From the NCBI RefSeq assembly GCF_005116675.2, contig NZ_CP050699.1, forward strand, positions 1,697,001-1,761,000: a stretch of DNA of 64,000 nucleotides. Reading direction: 5' to 3'. The translations under genes and the position numbers were made by a program. This document shows, in pieces, positions 36,940 through 46,188 of the stretch. The stretch is from Desulfosediminicola ganghwensis. Its GTDB lineage: Bacteria > Desulfobacterota > Desulfobulbia > Desulfobulbales > Desulfocapsaceae. The notes beneath the pieces are model-generated. The model was not told the origin of the DNA. It saw only the letters and a list, made by a program, of their open reading frames with translations, and did not search any database. Every line of letters begins with the position of its first letter. The first letter of the stretch is position 1.

Positions 36940-37199
36940 ACCAGCCTATTACTGTTTGCTGCTTTAGAACTTTCAATGTTGTCGATCACACCTTCAGCCA
37001 GATGTAAAACTGCGATTACTGCAAGAAGAGTACTGTGCGTCGTGGGAGAGAAGCATCTTGTGCGTATCCAGAGATGATTTCCCCATACCTGTGGCTTATA
37101 AAAAAAGGCGATTATAAAACGTGACTTTCCAGCAGGGGTAGAGTCGTTACCTGAGCCAATCCAGCTTGGCTTCCCGGTAGCGACAATGTTTTTCCGATT

Positions 37200-37385
37200 G
37201 GAATGAAGAACCACTGGGGCGAGCAATTGGACTTTTACGATCATGGCAACACCAAGCCCAAGGGCGGCGCAGCCGAAGGTCATTGGCATGTGGGCTTTGA
37301 AATTGTGACTGAGCCTGGGGCCGAGAATCGCGCCTATGACACTTCATGTTAATAATGCTACACCGTTGATATAAGGACCTATCAT
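37200..37385 (-). pseudogene. Remnant of a DUF554 membrane protein gene
   Basis: From an ATG at 37385 with an AGGAAAAG site, the minus strand reads MIGPYINGVALLT, a TGA (37344-37346), then SVIGAILGPRLSHNFK and CAALGLGVAMIVKVQLLAP. This is the pattern I know for the N-terminal half of DUF554 (YdfK-like) proteins. The TGA falls where the family has Gly, so it is a nonsense change rather than a selenocysteine site. Beyond about 37200 the similarity fades, so the gene is broken. Confidence 0.5.
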
Positions 37386-37515
37386 TACTTTTCCTAAAGT
37401 GAGACCATGCGTGCACTGACACACGGAGAAGAGAATGTGTCATGACTGACCGGAGCAGACCATGACAGCTTGAGCAATTAAGAGGAACAGTAATGTGGGA
37501 ACAACCTGTGATGAA

Positions 37516-37833
37516 TCAGATATCTAAGGTGTTGCCAAACTCTGCAGGGGTTTTTCGATAAAAAATGGAGAGCTGTTTTTTTCTTATAGCTGTGAACAGA
37601 AGTTCGCTTTCTTCGGGTGTGAGCACCAGATCGACCTGTATGGGGCGATCCTCCAGATCGAAAAAATTTTCGGAGTGATAGCGGCCATCACGTCCGAAAC
37701 CTTCATGTCCGGATGAGAGGGTGGCACCGCGGATGCCGAGCTCTTTAGCTTTATCGATAATCCAGTGAGCCACCGATACCCCATCAAGCCCGCGACTCTG
37801 TTGGGTAAAAAATGTAACTATATATCCTTCCAT
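37516..37833 (-). CDS. DUF190 family protein
   Basis: The protein is about 105 residues from the ATG at 37833, which follows AGGA at a fair distance; the frame extends to 37884. The sequence matches the PII-like DUF190 family: GYIVTFFTQQSRG, AKELGIRGATLSSGHEGFG, GRYHSENFFDLEDRPIQVDL and FYRKTPAEFG. These small proteins often lie near fluoride channel genes, but no crcB is present here. Function unknown; a nucleotide-binding signalling role is suspected for the fold. Confidence 0.82.
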   Translation of the reverse strand: MEGYIVTFFTQQSRGLDGVSVAHWIIDKAKELGIRGATLSSGHEGFGRDGRYHSENFFDLEDRPIQVDLVLTPEESELLFTAIRKKQLSIFYRKTPAEFGNTLDI

Positions 37834-37966
37834 AAAAACCATCCTGTGTGTGTAGAAGTGAATGAGATGTTGAGAAAACAACACGATTGCCTCAGAGCTA
37901 AAATCATTTCCCAGAGGTGACGGCTGTTCATTAACCTGACCCGGTATCGTCAGAACTCTGCAAGGA

Positions 37967-38449
37967 TCAGGTGTGAGGGGAACGTATTTTTTGCAGGATG
38001 ACGGTGTTGAGCTGCTGCATGACTGAGTACCATTGCTCGAAGGTTTCTTCGCCCAGGTCTTCGATCAAAGATGCAAACCAGTTGGCCAGTTCCGCACGTA
38101 CGAAAACAACGTGTTCTTCGAAGTCAGGGCTGACCGACAGGAGGATTTCCCGCCGATTGTGGGGGTTGGGCTGGCGCACCACCAGGCTGTTTTCAACCAT
38201 TCGCTCCACCAGCGCTGAGGCTGCGGACTTCGACAGGCGCATGAGTGCGGCAAAATCCTTCAATGCACAGGGGGCTATTGCCTTGAGCAACAGTGCAGCA
38301 TGGATATGATTGCTATTGAGACTGGTAAATCTGTTGTCGCTGATGCGGGACTTGATGTCTTTGATAACCACCGAGGTGATGTAATGTCTCAGTAAACCGT
38401 CTGTTTCAACAATAACGGACACTTTGTCCATGAATTCTTCATTATGCAT
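37967..38449 (-). CDS. MarR-family transcriptional regulator
   Basis: The protein is about 160 residues from the ATG at 38449 (MHNEEFMDKVS), which has an AGGACAG site; the frame extends to 38515. The winged helix is at about 75-125 of the long frame: ALKDFAALMRLSKSAASALVERMVENSLVVRQ followed by NPHNRREILLSVS, the wing. It lies between DUF190 and the TRAP operon on the same strand; the nearest transporter is 500 bp away, so its target is not clear. Confidence 0.85.
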   Translation of the reverse strand: MHNEEFMDKVSVIVETDGLLRHYITSVVIKDIKSRISDNRFTSLNSNHIHAALLLKAIAPCALKDFAALMRLSKSAASALVERMVENSLVVRQPNPHNRREILLSVSPDFEEHVVFVRAELANWFASLIEDLGEETFEQWYSVMQQLNTVILQKIRSPHT

Positions 38450-38957
38450 TTGTGCTGTCCTGATTGTTATCACCTTGAATGAAAACAGTTGCACCCATAA
38501 TAAAGTTCTATTCATGGATAGTCAAACATTAAAACAGTCAAACATGTTAACTTTGTGTGGTGGCTATGCCGGTGGACATGTTGAGACGCCACAGGTTCAC
38601 TCCGCCGTTAATACCAACCACGAGTTTTGGATTCGTCGCGAAGATGGAACTTAGAAGAGTATCCAGCTTTCCAGGCTGCGATATTCCTTCGCGTGCGGGG
38701 CATAAGATAACTGTGGTGTCGGCAGGAATCGTTGTGAAAAATGTTGGGTATTGAACACAAAGCATCAATCACGATGCCGGGGAGTATCGATTTCATCGAA
38801 AAAGCAGATTCTTTGAACCGGGTTCTAAAGGTAGACCAGTTCACCGGCAAATCAATGTGATTGGCAAGTCGTTTTTGAGGTAACTCTTGAGGTAACTACT
38901 GGAAAGATAGCAGCAGGTGGTGCAGCATCAAAAAAATGTGCTGACCACCTGTGTATT
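38450..38957. other. Intergenic stretch with scrambled frames
   Basis: Short frames exist on both strands, such as 38547-38768 (minus, PAREGISQPGKLDTLLSSIF), but they are broken by stops and shifts. It looks like a decayed gene that I cannot name. Confidence 0.35.
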
Positions 38958-40241
38958 TTAGATTAATCCCAAAATTGTGGGAATAAACAGCGACAGCTGT
39001 GGGAACATAATAACCACCACCAGTGCGATGAGCATGGCAACAACCATCGGCCATACCGCCTTAAATGTCTCCTCAAGCCGGATATTGGCAAGTTGGGTGG
39101 TGACATACAGGTTTACGGCAACCGGTGGAGTGAACTGGCCGATAGCAAGGTTTAAGGTCATCACTACGCCGAACCAGACCGGGTCCCAGCCGAAGTGGGA
39201 CATGATCGGCAGGAAGATCGGCATGAAGATATAGAAGATCGAGATCGCATCGATCAGCATACCACCGATGAAGATCAGCAATTGAATTGCGATCAACACC
39301 ACCCACTCATTGTCGCTGACACCCATCAGCATGTTGGCCAAGCTATCGAGAATACCGATGGTGGAACCGGCCCAGGAGAAGAGTCCGGCAAAGGCGACGA
39401 TCAGCATGACGATGGCGGAAGCCTGGCTGGCATCCACCAGAATCTGGTAGGCCGACTTTAAACTCAGGCTGCGATAGATGACAAAACCGAGCAGCAGACT
39501 ATAAAACACCGCCACAACTGCAGCCTCGGTGGGGGTGAAGATACCGCCGTAGAGTCCGCCCAGAATAATCACCGGGGCGAGCAGACCCCAGAATGATTCC
39601 TTGAATGCCTGCCAGATTGATTCGTCCGTATCATCTCCCTCCTGTTCAGAGCCATACCCTTTTTTCCTGGCTATCCAGATGGCGGGGATCAGGAGAGATA
39701 GACCTGCGATGAATCCGGGAATCGCCCCGGCTGCAAAGAGAGCAGGTACTGAGGTGTTGGTGATGGCACCATAGATAATGAGCGCGATACTCGGTGGTAC
39801 GATGATAGCTGTCGAGCCAGCCGAGGCAATGAGGGCCGCGCTGTAGCCTTTACTATATCCTTGCGCGTACATTGCCGGAATAAGGATGGCACCGATTGCT
39901 GCGGCATCGGCCGGGCCGGAGCCTGAAACACCGCCGAAGAAGACGCAGACACCGATCGCAACTATTGCCAGTCCACCTCTGCGCCTGCCGACCAGCAGAT
40001 TGGCAAAGCGGATGATGCGCAGGGAGATGCCGCAACGTTCTAATATGAAACCTGCGAGGATAAAGAGCGGAATTGCCAGGAGCGGAAATTTGGCGATACC
40101 GGCAAAGAAGTTGGGAGCAATGACCGGGGTGCCCAGTTCTGCGGCCCAGATCACCAGAAAGGTCGGTACACCAATGGCAATTGCGATTGGTGCACCGAGC
40201 AGCAATAAGGCGAAAAAGCCTAGGAAAAGTAGTACGCCCAT
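38958..40241 (-). CDS. dctM: TRAP transporter large permease DctM
   Basis: This is the 427-residue inner-membrane channel subunit of a TRAP system, with about 11-12 helices. The family loop is GGVSGSGPADAAAIGAILIPAMYAQGY (here about residues 93-120) and the later PTEAAVVAVFYS is present, as is FTPPVAVNLYV near the end. Its ATG overlaps the dctQ stop. A GGAGGG site precedes it. Together with DctQ and DctP it takes up a solute with sodium. Confidence 0.95.
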   Translation of the reverse strand: MGVLLFLGFFALLLLGAPIAIAIGVPTFLVIWAAELGTPVIAPNFFAGIAKFPLLAIPLFILAGFILERCGISLRIIRFANLLVGRRRGGLAIVAIGVCVFFGGVSGSGPADAAAIGAILIPAMYAQGYSKGYSAALIASAGSTAIIVPPSIALIIYGAITNTSVPALFAAGAIPGFIAGLSLLIPAIWIARKKGYGSEQEGDDTDESIWQAFKESFWGLLAPVIILGGLYGGIFTPTEAAVVAVFYSLLLGFVIYRSLSLKSAYQILVDASQASAIVMLIVAFAGLFSWAGSTIGILDSLANMLMGVSDNEWVVLIAIQLLIFIGGMLIDAISIFYIFMPIFLPIMSHFGWDPVWFGVVMTLNLAIGQFTPPVAVNLYVTTQLANIRLEETFKAVWPMVVAMLIALVVVIMFPQLSLFIPTILGLI

Positions 40242-40714
40242 TACGCTGCCCTCCCACCTGTTTTGATTGTGGCCTCAATGATTCGCACCACGATCAGCAC
40301 GCAACCTATCGGAATGCAGACAGTGTACATCCACTGGGGCAGACCGAGGGATTCCGAGGTGATCTCCAGCAGCCTCTCATCCAGCAGCTGCATATAGCCG
40401 AGATAGCCAAGGCTGGTGAATAACCCGATACCCAATGCAGCCATGAGCAGGTTGAGCGCTTTCTGCACAATCGGCGGAAATTTATCGAGGAAAAAGAGCA
40501 TCCGCAGATGACTGCCTCGCCTGAACGCGGCGGAAGTGCCGAACAGGGTAAGCCACACCAGTGCGTTTACCTCAATCTCTTCGGTGAAAGCAAGGGGATA
40601 GTGGAAGACATAGCGGGTGACCACATTGGCGAAGGCCAGGCAGGCCATACAACAGAGAAGGGATGCGCCGAGCACCTCCTCGAGGTGCGCGGCGATCCAG
40701 CGAAACTTCAGCAC
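40241..40714 (-). CDS. dctQ: TRAP transporter small permease DctQ
   Basis: The protein is 157 residues with four membrane helices. The start is GTG with a GGAG site. The family segment VTRYVFHYPLAFTEEIEVNALVWLTLFG is split in the usual way, followed by GTSAAFRRGSHLRM. It connects the binding protein to the large permease and lies between them in the operon. Confidence 0.93.
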   Translation of the reverse strand: MLKFRWIAAHLEEVLGASLLCCMACLAFANVVTRYVFHYPLAFTEEIEVNALVWLTLFGTSAAFRRGSHLRMLFFLDKFPPIVQKALNLLMAALGIGLFTSLGYLGYMQLLDERLLEITSESLGLPQWMYTVCIPIGCVLIVVRIIEATIKTGGRAA

Positions 40715-40738
40715 AGCAAATTCTCCTTAATGGGTTGT

Positions 40739-41764
40739 CTATTCTGCAGCTTTGATAGCAGCTTCAGCTTTGACAACGAGATCTTCACCGATAACTTCGG
40801 TCCACTTCTCGTAGACTGCTGCTGTTTTGGCTCTGAACTGGTTGCGGGTGGCCGCGTCAAGCTCGGTGACTTCCATGCCGTTGGAACGAAGAGTCTCGAG
40901 TGCGCTCAGGTCCGGTGCGATTAGTCCTTTACGTACAATTCCACGCTGCTTCTCAGCCGCCTCGATTGCTGCCTGGCGGATGGTCTCCTGATCTTCCGGG
41001 GTAAAGCTGGCCATAACCTTGTTGTTCACGGTCAGCATGAGAGGGTCGATAACATAGCGCCAGATAGTGGCATACTGGTGAAACTGCCAGATTTTCACAG
41101 GGATTTCGATTGCTACAACCGGGTTTTCCTGACCATCGACCACGCCCTGCTGAAAAGCGACCTGGGCATCACCCCAGTTCATGTTGACCGGGTTTGCGCC
41201 CAACGCTTTCATGGTATCGATGAAGATGGGGGTGCCCACCACGCGGATTTTCATGCCTTCCATATCTTCCGGCTTGGTGATGGCATGCTTGGAGTTGGTG
41301 ATTTCCCTGAAGCCGTTTTCACCCCAGGCCAATACACTAACACCTTTTTTGTGCAGCATCCCCTCAAGCTCGGCACCGACTTCACCCTGGGTGATAGCGT
41401 CGAGTGCGGCATAGTCAGGGAAAAAGAATGGCAGGTTAAAGAGGTTGAGCGGCTTAATGGTGGTGGACCAGTTGATGGTTGATGCGAAGCAGAAATCGGC
41501 CACACCCTGGCGGTGGAGCAGGAACTCGTTGGTCTGCTTGCCCGCCATCAGTGAAGATGAGGTATAGACCTTGATATTGATACGGCCATCGGTACGCTCA
41601 CGGACGAGGTCGGCAAAGTGTGTGGCGCCCTCACCCCATGGCAGTTTGGGGCCCACGACCACGCTCATCTTGTACTCTTTTTTGTAAGAATCAGTGAACC
41701 CGAGAGTGGGCAGCAGCAGAGCAAGAATGGCAACGGTCAGAATGACAGGAATGCGCTTAAGCAT
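40739..41764 (-). CDS. dctP: TRAP transporter substrate-binding protein DctP
   Basis: The protein is 341 residues. A signal peptide (about 1-24, ending LGFTDS) is followed by the DctP fold: KLPWGEGATHFADLVRERTDGRINIKVY, EDMEGMKIRVVGTPIFIDTM (with the Arg that grips a carboxylate) and NPVNMNWGDAQVAFQQGVVDGQENP. The ligand is probably a carboxylate, but not more can be said. A strong GGAGGTAAC site precedes the ATG. It is first in the dctPQM operon. Confidence 0.94.
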   Translation of the reverse strand: MLKRIPVILTVAILALLLPTLGFTDSYKKEYKMSVVVGPKLPWGEGATHFADLVRERTDGRINIKVYTSSSLMAGKQTNEFLLHRQGVADFCFASTINWSTTIKPLNLFNLPFFFPDYAALDAITQGEVGAELEGMLHKKGVSVLAWGENGFREITNSKHAITKPEDMEGMKIRVVGTPIFIDTMKALGANPVNMNWGDAQVAFQQGVVDGQENPVVAIEIPVKIWQFHQYATIWRYVIDPLMLTVNNKVMASFTPEDQETIRQAAIEAAEKQRGIVRKGLIAPDLSALETLRSNGMEVTELDAATRNQFRAKTAAVYEKWTEVIGEDLVVKAEAAIKAAE

Positions 41765-42059
41765 GTTACCTCCGGTAATTTGTTAAGTATTAATAATCAA
41801 ATAGTGAACAAAATATGGTAAAAACGATGACAGATCATCATAGATTAAAACTTGATTATGGTCAATATTTAGAGTGATTACAGCTAATGGTGCCACGCTG
41901 TGGCGCCTGGAGGCTTTGAATGTACTCTGTTGCTTGACTTTTTTTCCAAGTTGGGACAGTATGTGCTGGCCTGTTTTGAGTCGATGTTTAAGTAATTTCT
42001 TGATTACAGGTGGAAAATGGCGTGCATTGCATATGGTAAAAAAGGCAATGCGCAATCTA
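41765..42059. other. Intergenic region between divergent dctP and the FMN riboswitch
   Basis: It should carry both promoters. No clear site was placed. Confidence 0.4.
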
Positions 42060-42197
42060 TTCTCAGGGCGGGGTGAAATTCCCCACCGGCGGTAATTCCA
42101 GTCAGGAAGAGCCCGCGAGCGCCTGTGCTTCATTCACAGGGTCAGCAGATCTGGTGAGAATCCAGAGCCGACGGTTACAGTCCGGATGGGAGAGGAT
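42060..42197 (+). promoter_or_regulatory. FMN riboswitch (RFN element)
   Basis: The conserved RFN blocks are all present in order: TCTCAGGGCGGGGTGAAATT, CCCCACCGGCGGT, GAGCCCGCGAGCGCC, then GTCAGCAGATCTGGTG, GAATCCAGAGCCGACGG and the closing TTACAGTCCGGATGG. It senses FMN and should switch off the downstream riboflavin gene when FMN is plentiful. The start codon lies about 120 nt downstream; I could not identify the expression platform. Confidence 0.95.
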
Positions 42198-42315
42198 AGT
42201 GCAACAGTAAGTCCCGTGGCCTGGTAAGCAGGGGAGGTGCTGTTGTTTCGGTTATGTGTCCATGTAACCGCTCTGTACTCTTGTGTGCCCAGTTATTGGA
42301 AAAAGGAGAGTTATA

Positions 42316-42966
42316 ATGAGTGATTCTTTGTTATCACAGTTCGGAAATTCGCATGAGCGGGTCGAGAAAGCGCTTGCAGCTTTACAGGCAGGTGAGGGTG
42401 TTCTGGTTGTCGACGATGAGGATCGGGAAAACGAGGGCGATCTGATCTATTCTGTAGAGAATCTGACCAACGAGCAGATGGCACTGATGATCCGTGAGTG
42501 CAGTGGTATTGTCTGTCTTTGTCTAACAGATGAAAAGATTCAGTCCCTGAATTTGTCGCCCATGGTTGTTTCTAACACCAGCGCAAATCAGACAGCGTTT
42601 ACCGTTTCAATTGAGGCTAAAGAAGGTGTGACCACCGGTGTGTCCGCCGCTGACCGTGTGACCACCATCAAGACCGCCGCCGCAGTCGATGCCAAGCCGG
42701 AGGATCTCTGTCATCCCGGTCATGTCTTTCCGCTCAGGGCCCAGCCGGATGGTGTTCTGGCCCGCCGCGGCCATACCGAGGGAACCGTCGATCTGATGAA
42801 ACTGGCGGGTCTGCAGCCAGCTGGCATTCTTTGCGAAGTGACCAATGTGGACGGCACCATGGCGCGACTACCGGAGATTGTAGAGTTTGGCAAGAAGCAG
42901 GATATGGTGGTGTTGACCATTGAAGATATAGTGGCGTTTAGGCAGCAACTGGCAAAAGCAGCCTAG
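42316..42966 (+). CDS. ribB: 3,4-dihydroxy-2-butanone 4-phosphate synthase
   Basis: It converts ribulose 5-phosphate to dihydroxybutanone phosphate and formate in riboflavin synthesis. The protein is 216 residues from the ATG at 42316, chosen for the AAGGAGAG site; an earlier frame start at 42283 lacks one. The acidic loop [13 protein letters not shown] holds the metal-binding Glu/Asp, and GHVFPLRA and [16 protein letters not shown] carry the catalytic His and Arg. There is no GTP cyclohydrolase II fusion, so it is the single-domain RibB. It is controlled by the FMN riboswitch upstream. Confidence 0.95.
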   Translation: MSDSLLSQFGNSHERVEKALAALQAGEGVLVVDDEDRENEGDLIYSVENLTNEQMALMIRECSGIVCLCLTDEKIQSLNLSPMVVSNTSANQTAFTVSIEAKEGVTTGVSAADRVTTIKTAAAVDAKPEDLCHPGHVFPLRAQPDGVLARRGHTEGTVDLMKLAGLQPAGILCEVTNVDGTMARLPEIVEFGKKQDMVVLTIEDIVAFRQQLAKAA

Positions 42967-43171
42967 TTCATCAGGTCATACGGCGCCATCTTCTTCAGTA
43001 TTTTGGTATTGCGCATGGAAAAGCTATCGGAGTCTTCGCTTACCTGCGCAATACCAGAAACTTCGAATATGACGACGTTTGACCAGATGTCGAATCGTTT
43101 ACTAGGGTTTTCTTTAGACTCAGTTTTAGAGCATGAGATAATCTACCGAAAGTCGTGAGCCAGAAAAATTA

Positions 43172-43222
43172 GCCGCCTTGGCCTGCTCCTGTGGAGCTGG
43201 TTTAGGCGGCTCTTTTAATTTT
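43172..43222 (+). terminator. Rho-independent terminator
   Basis: GCCGCCT and AGGCGGC pair around a 25-nt insert that may itself fold, followed by TCTTTTAATTTT. It lies about 200 bp past ribB and ends transcription from that side. Confidence 0.7.
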
Positions 43223-43298
43223 GAGGGTAGTGAATCGATAAAGCGAAATTGATGCCTATCGATTCAAATCTAAATAATTCGTCCAGGATCGGGACGTG

Positions 43299-43423
43299 GC
43301 AAAATTAGAGAATTCATTCAAGGTCGAGGCGCGTAAATAATTTTACCGGAGGCATACGTATTTGTATGTCGAGGATAAAATTAGTTACGCAACGCTGAGA
43401 TTGAATGAATTATCAATTTTTGC
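43299..43423. repeat. Long imperfect inverted repeat next to the HIT gene
   Basis: About 125 bp fold on themselves: GCAAAATT...AATTCATTCAA pairs with TTGAATGAATT...ATTTTTGC. The inner part pairs GCGTAA with TTACGC, TAATTTTA with TAAAATTA, and GGCATAC with its partner. It ends at the stop codon of the HIT gene. It may be an extragenic palindromic repeat and a terminator. Confidence 0.5.
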
Positions 43424-43768
43424 TTATTTGGAGACTAGTGGACCTAACGGGGCACCGCCAAGAATATGCATATGCAGGTGGAAAACTTCCTGACCTGCAG
43501 GGGCGCCGTTGTTGATAATGGTGCGGTAACCGTCACCGATGCTTTCATCGGCGGCGATCTTCGCTGCAGTCCGCATCATCTTGCCAATCAGCGCATCCTC
43601 GGTCTCGCTCAGATCCGAGAGATTGATGATATGTTTCCTGGGCACGATCAGGATGTGTTGCGGAGCTTGAGGGGCGATATCCCGGAAGGCGACCATGTCA
43701 TCATCTTCATAGATCTTATCTGCGGGAATATCTCCGGCGATAATTTTGCAAAACAGGCAGTCACTCAT
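43424..43768 (-). CDS. HIT-family purine nucleoside phosphoramidase-type protein
   Basis: The protein is 114 residues. FCKIIAGDIPADKIYEDD near the N-terminus and HLHMHILGG near the C-terminus (the H-x-H-x-H catalytic triad) identify the HinT group. These enzymes hydrolyse AMP-linked phosphoramidates. The start overlaps the antiporter stop (ATGA) and its AGGAGG site lies in the antiporter's last codons, so translation is coupled. Confidence 0.94.
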   Translation of the reverse strand: MSDCLFCKIIAGDIPADKIYEDDDMVAFRDIAPQAPQHILIVPRKHIINLSDLSETEDALIGKMMRTAAKIAADESIGDGYRTIINNGAPAGQEVFHLHMHILGGAPLGPLVSK

Positions 43769-46005
43769 TTCTGGTCCTCCTGAGTGGATTGGGTTAGCGG
43801 GTTTCTGTTCACGTTAGTTGTACCCCCATTGTGCACCACGATCAAGGTCTTCTGTACCCGCGCAGCGACAGAATCCACCAATGATCCGAGAAACATACGC
43901 CGAAGCCCACTCCGTTCTTTGGCACTCATTACTACCAGGTCCGCATCTTCAGCGGCTTTGGCGATGACTTCGATTCGTGAATCGGTGGGAACTGCCTGAA
44001 CCATGGCATTGATGGGTGGACTCTGCTCATTGAGCCAGCTCAATATACATTCCTCCATTGTCAGAATCTCTTTATCCTCTACGTCGGGAGGGAGCATGTA
44101 CAACAGGTGCAGCCGGTTCGCTTCAGGCCATCGCTTTTTACCGGTTCCGGCCAGAGATTTAATAAAATGGTGGAGCAAGTCAAGCTCATCGAGGTCAGCC
44201 AGGGGGATGAGGGTCCTGGTCACTTTCAGCTCGCCGTAAAAGCGGACTACAGCCAGGGGGCAATCGACCTTTGGCACAATGAAGTCGAGCAGTTCGTGGA
44301 ACTCATCCTGCATTGGCTGTGGAGTGGTGTCGAGAGGGTAGGCGAGCAGCAACGAGTGGGTAGGGTTGTATTGAACTCCGGCAATGATGCCTGCCGCCCG
44401 ATCGGGACTGGGAACCAACTCAGAGGTTAACGGGTACCCCATGCTTTCCACCTCTTTTTCTTCTGTAATCAGCAACTCGTCATGAATCGGTTCATCTTCC
44501 GGGCTGACCCGTATCGACATGGGGAGTGCGTCGTGCTGATGGGCAAAAAGGGTGGCAATTCTTGCGAGGGCTCTACCTGTTGCCTGCTCTGTACTGTGAA
44601 AGAGTATGAAGCCTTTATGTTTTTCAGGGGGAATCAACTTGAATTCCCCCTGAATTCCCCAGATTGGAATACGTATTGTTTGTCCGAGGGCGCAGATTTT
44701 GCCATCTACTTCGCCAATAGCAGCCTTTTCGTGTGCTCTTGGAGAGACCCTGTCGATTCTGGCTTCCCCGGCCCTGGTCAGGGCAAAGCGTGAAGTTACC
44801 GGGCCTATCATCTCTGAGATGAATACACCGGTAAGAACTATCGGCGTGATTATTGCTGAATACGGCAGGAGGAGTTGATCGGAACTTAGCAGAAAGATCA
44901 GGCCGATCGCGACTCCGGCCTGGGGAAACATGGTAAGACCGAGATAACGGCGAACCGTTTCGGGGGCGTCAGAGATTACACCGCCGATATAGACGCCTGT
45001 GATCTTGCCGGTGACTGTGGCGAGAAAGTAGGTGATGCCCAGAATGCCAGCGGTTCGCAGTGAGTCAAAGTCAAGGTGAGTACCTGCCAGGGTGAAAAAG
45101 ATTACGTATATCGGCGGTTCAAAGCGGTTGAGGGCACGGAAAACGCGGACATCGCGCTCGGCTTTATTGACCAGCAGGCAACCCGCCGACATACCGGCAA
45201 GCAGTGGTGAGAGGTGGAGCATCAGCGCGATCTCACCGCAGAGCAGGAGCACTGCAAGGCCGGCTGTAACCAGTTCACCGCCATCACGCATACGGTTCAG
45301 TATCAGCAGCAGCACAGTGCCGGAGAGGATGCCGAGTACCATGGAACCCAGGATCTCAACCAGGCTGGCAATAAATGAGGCCAGGATGGTTGTGTCAGCC
45401 TGACCAAGTACCTGATGGGCGATGGAAACCACCAACCCGAAAATAATAATGGCCAGTCCGTCATCGATGGCGACGATGGCCATAAGTGTCGAAGTGACCG
45501 GCCCCCGTGCCTTGATTTCCCGGATAACCATCAGGGTCGCGGCGGGTGCCGTGGCAACACCGATGGAGCCGAGCAGCAATGAAAGAATTATATAGTCGCG
45601 GGGAACCCAGCCTGCGATGGTGAAGCCGGTTAGTTGGATAGCTGAGTAGATAAACAGGCTCACCACGGTGAATGCAGCCAATGCTTCACAGATGCTGATC
45701 CACTTCAGGGAGCGGGTGAATTGCCTGATCGTTCTGAATTCAATATGCTCGCCGATACCGAAGGCGATCAGCATCAGGGCTATCTGGGTAAAATGCGAGA
45801 GGTCGTCACCTGTGGTGTCACTGGTGACCAGGTTGAAACCGGTGGGACCGAGTATGAGTCCGGCAATGATATAGCCGGTTACTGATGGCAGATGAAATCG
45901 CTGACACACCTTGCTGGCAGCCAAGCCCGAGGCAAGTAGGACCGCGAAGCAGAAGGTGACGGTGATCATAGGCAATATGCCCTGGCTGATATCCTTTTTC
46001 TTCAC
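43765..46005 (-). CDS. CPA2-type cation/proton antiporter with C-terminal universal-stress-like region
   Basis: The protein is 746 residues. Twelve or so helices fill residues 15-400, with the CPA2 features GYIIAGLILGPTGFNLV and GSIGVATAPAATLMVIREIKARG and IVAIDDGLAIIIFG (the ion-binding Asp). Residues about 440-730 form a soluble part with two alpha/beta units, the last ending MSAKERSGLRRMFLGSLVDS, like universal stress proteins. It probably exchanges K+ or Na+ for protons. The start is GTG as called; an internal ATG at ILPMITVTF is a possible alternative. It forms an operon with the HIT gene. Confidence 0.88.
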   Translation of the reverse strand: MKKKDISQGILPMITVTFCFAVLLASGLAASKVCQRFHLPSVTGYIIAGLILGPTGFNLVTSDTTGDDLSHFTQIALMLIAFGIGEHIEFRTIRQFTRSLKWISICEALAAFTVVSLFIYSAIQLTGFTIAGWVPRDYIILSLLLGSIGVATAPAATLMVIREIKARGPVTSTLMAIVAIDDGLAIIIFGLVVSIAHQVLGQADTTILASFIASLVEILGSMVLGILSGTVLLLILNRMRDGGELVTAGLAVLLLCGEIALMLHLSPLLAGMSAGCLLVNKAERDVRVFRALNRFEPPIYVIFFTLAGTHLDFDSLRTAGILGITYFLATVTGKITGVYIGGVISDAPETVRRYLGLTMFPQAGVAIGLIFLLSSDQLLLPYSAIITPIVLTGVFISEMIGPVTSRFALTRAGEARIDRVSPRAHEKAAIGEVDGKICALGQTIRIPIWGIQGEFKLIPPEKHKGFILFHSTEQATGRALARIATLFAHQHDALPMSIRVSPEDEPIHDELLITEEKEVESMGYPLTSELVPSPDRAAGIIAGVQYNPTHSLLLAYPLDTTPQPMQDEFHELLDFIVPKVDCPLAVVRFYGELKVTRTLIPLADLDELDLLHHFIKSLAGTGKKRWPEANRLHLLYMLPPDVEDKEILTMEECILSWLNEQSPPINAMVQAVPTDSRIEVIAKAAEDADLVVMSAKERSGLRRMFLGSLVDSVAARVQKTLIVVHNGGTTNVNRNPLTQSTQEDQK

Positions 46006-46188
46006 TCACTTTTAAAGTGGAGAATAGGGATGATTATTTCAGGAGTAGTATCAGTATGGGGAGGATAAGCCATACTGTCAACAGGTCGGTTACAACCGGA
46101 AGCTTAAAAAAGAAAACCCGTCGAATTCTGGGAAAAATGGAAGTCGACGGGTTTAAGAGAACATCACGCGGCATTTACTGCGGATGGT

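Noticed and set aside
37344-37346. In-frame TGA in the DUF554 remnant as a second selenocysteine codon
   Set aside because: The family has Gly at this position and the rest of the gene is decayed, so it is a nonsense mutation.
38547-38768. 73-residue minus-strand frame upstream of the TRAP operon
   Set aside because: Stops and shifts around it, no recognisable domain.
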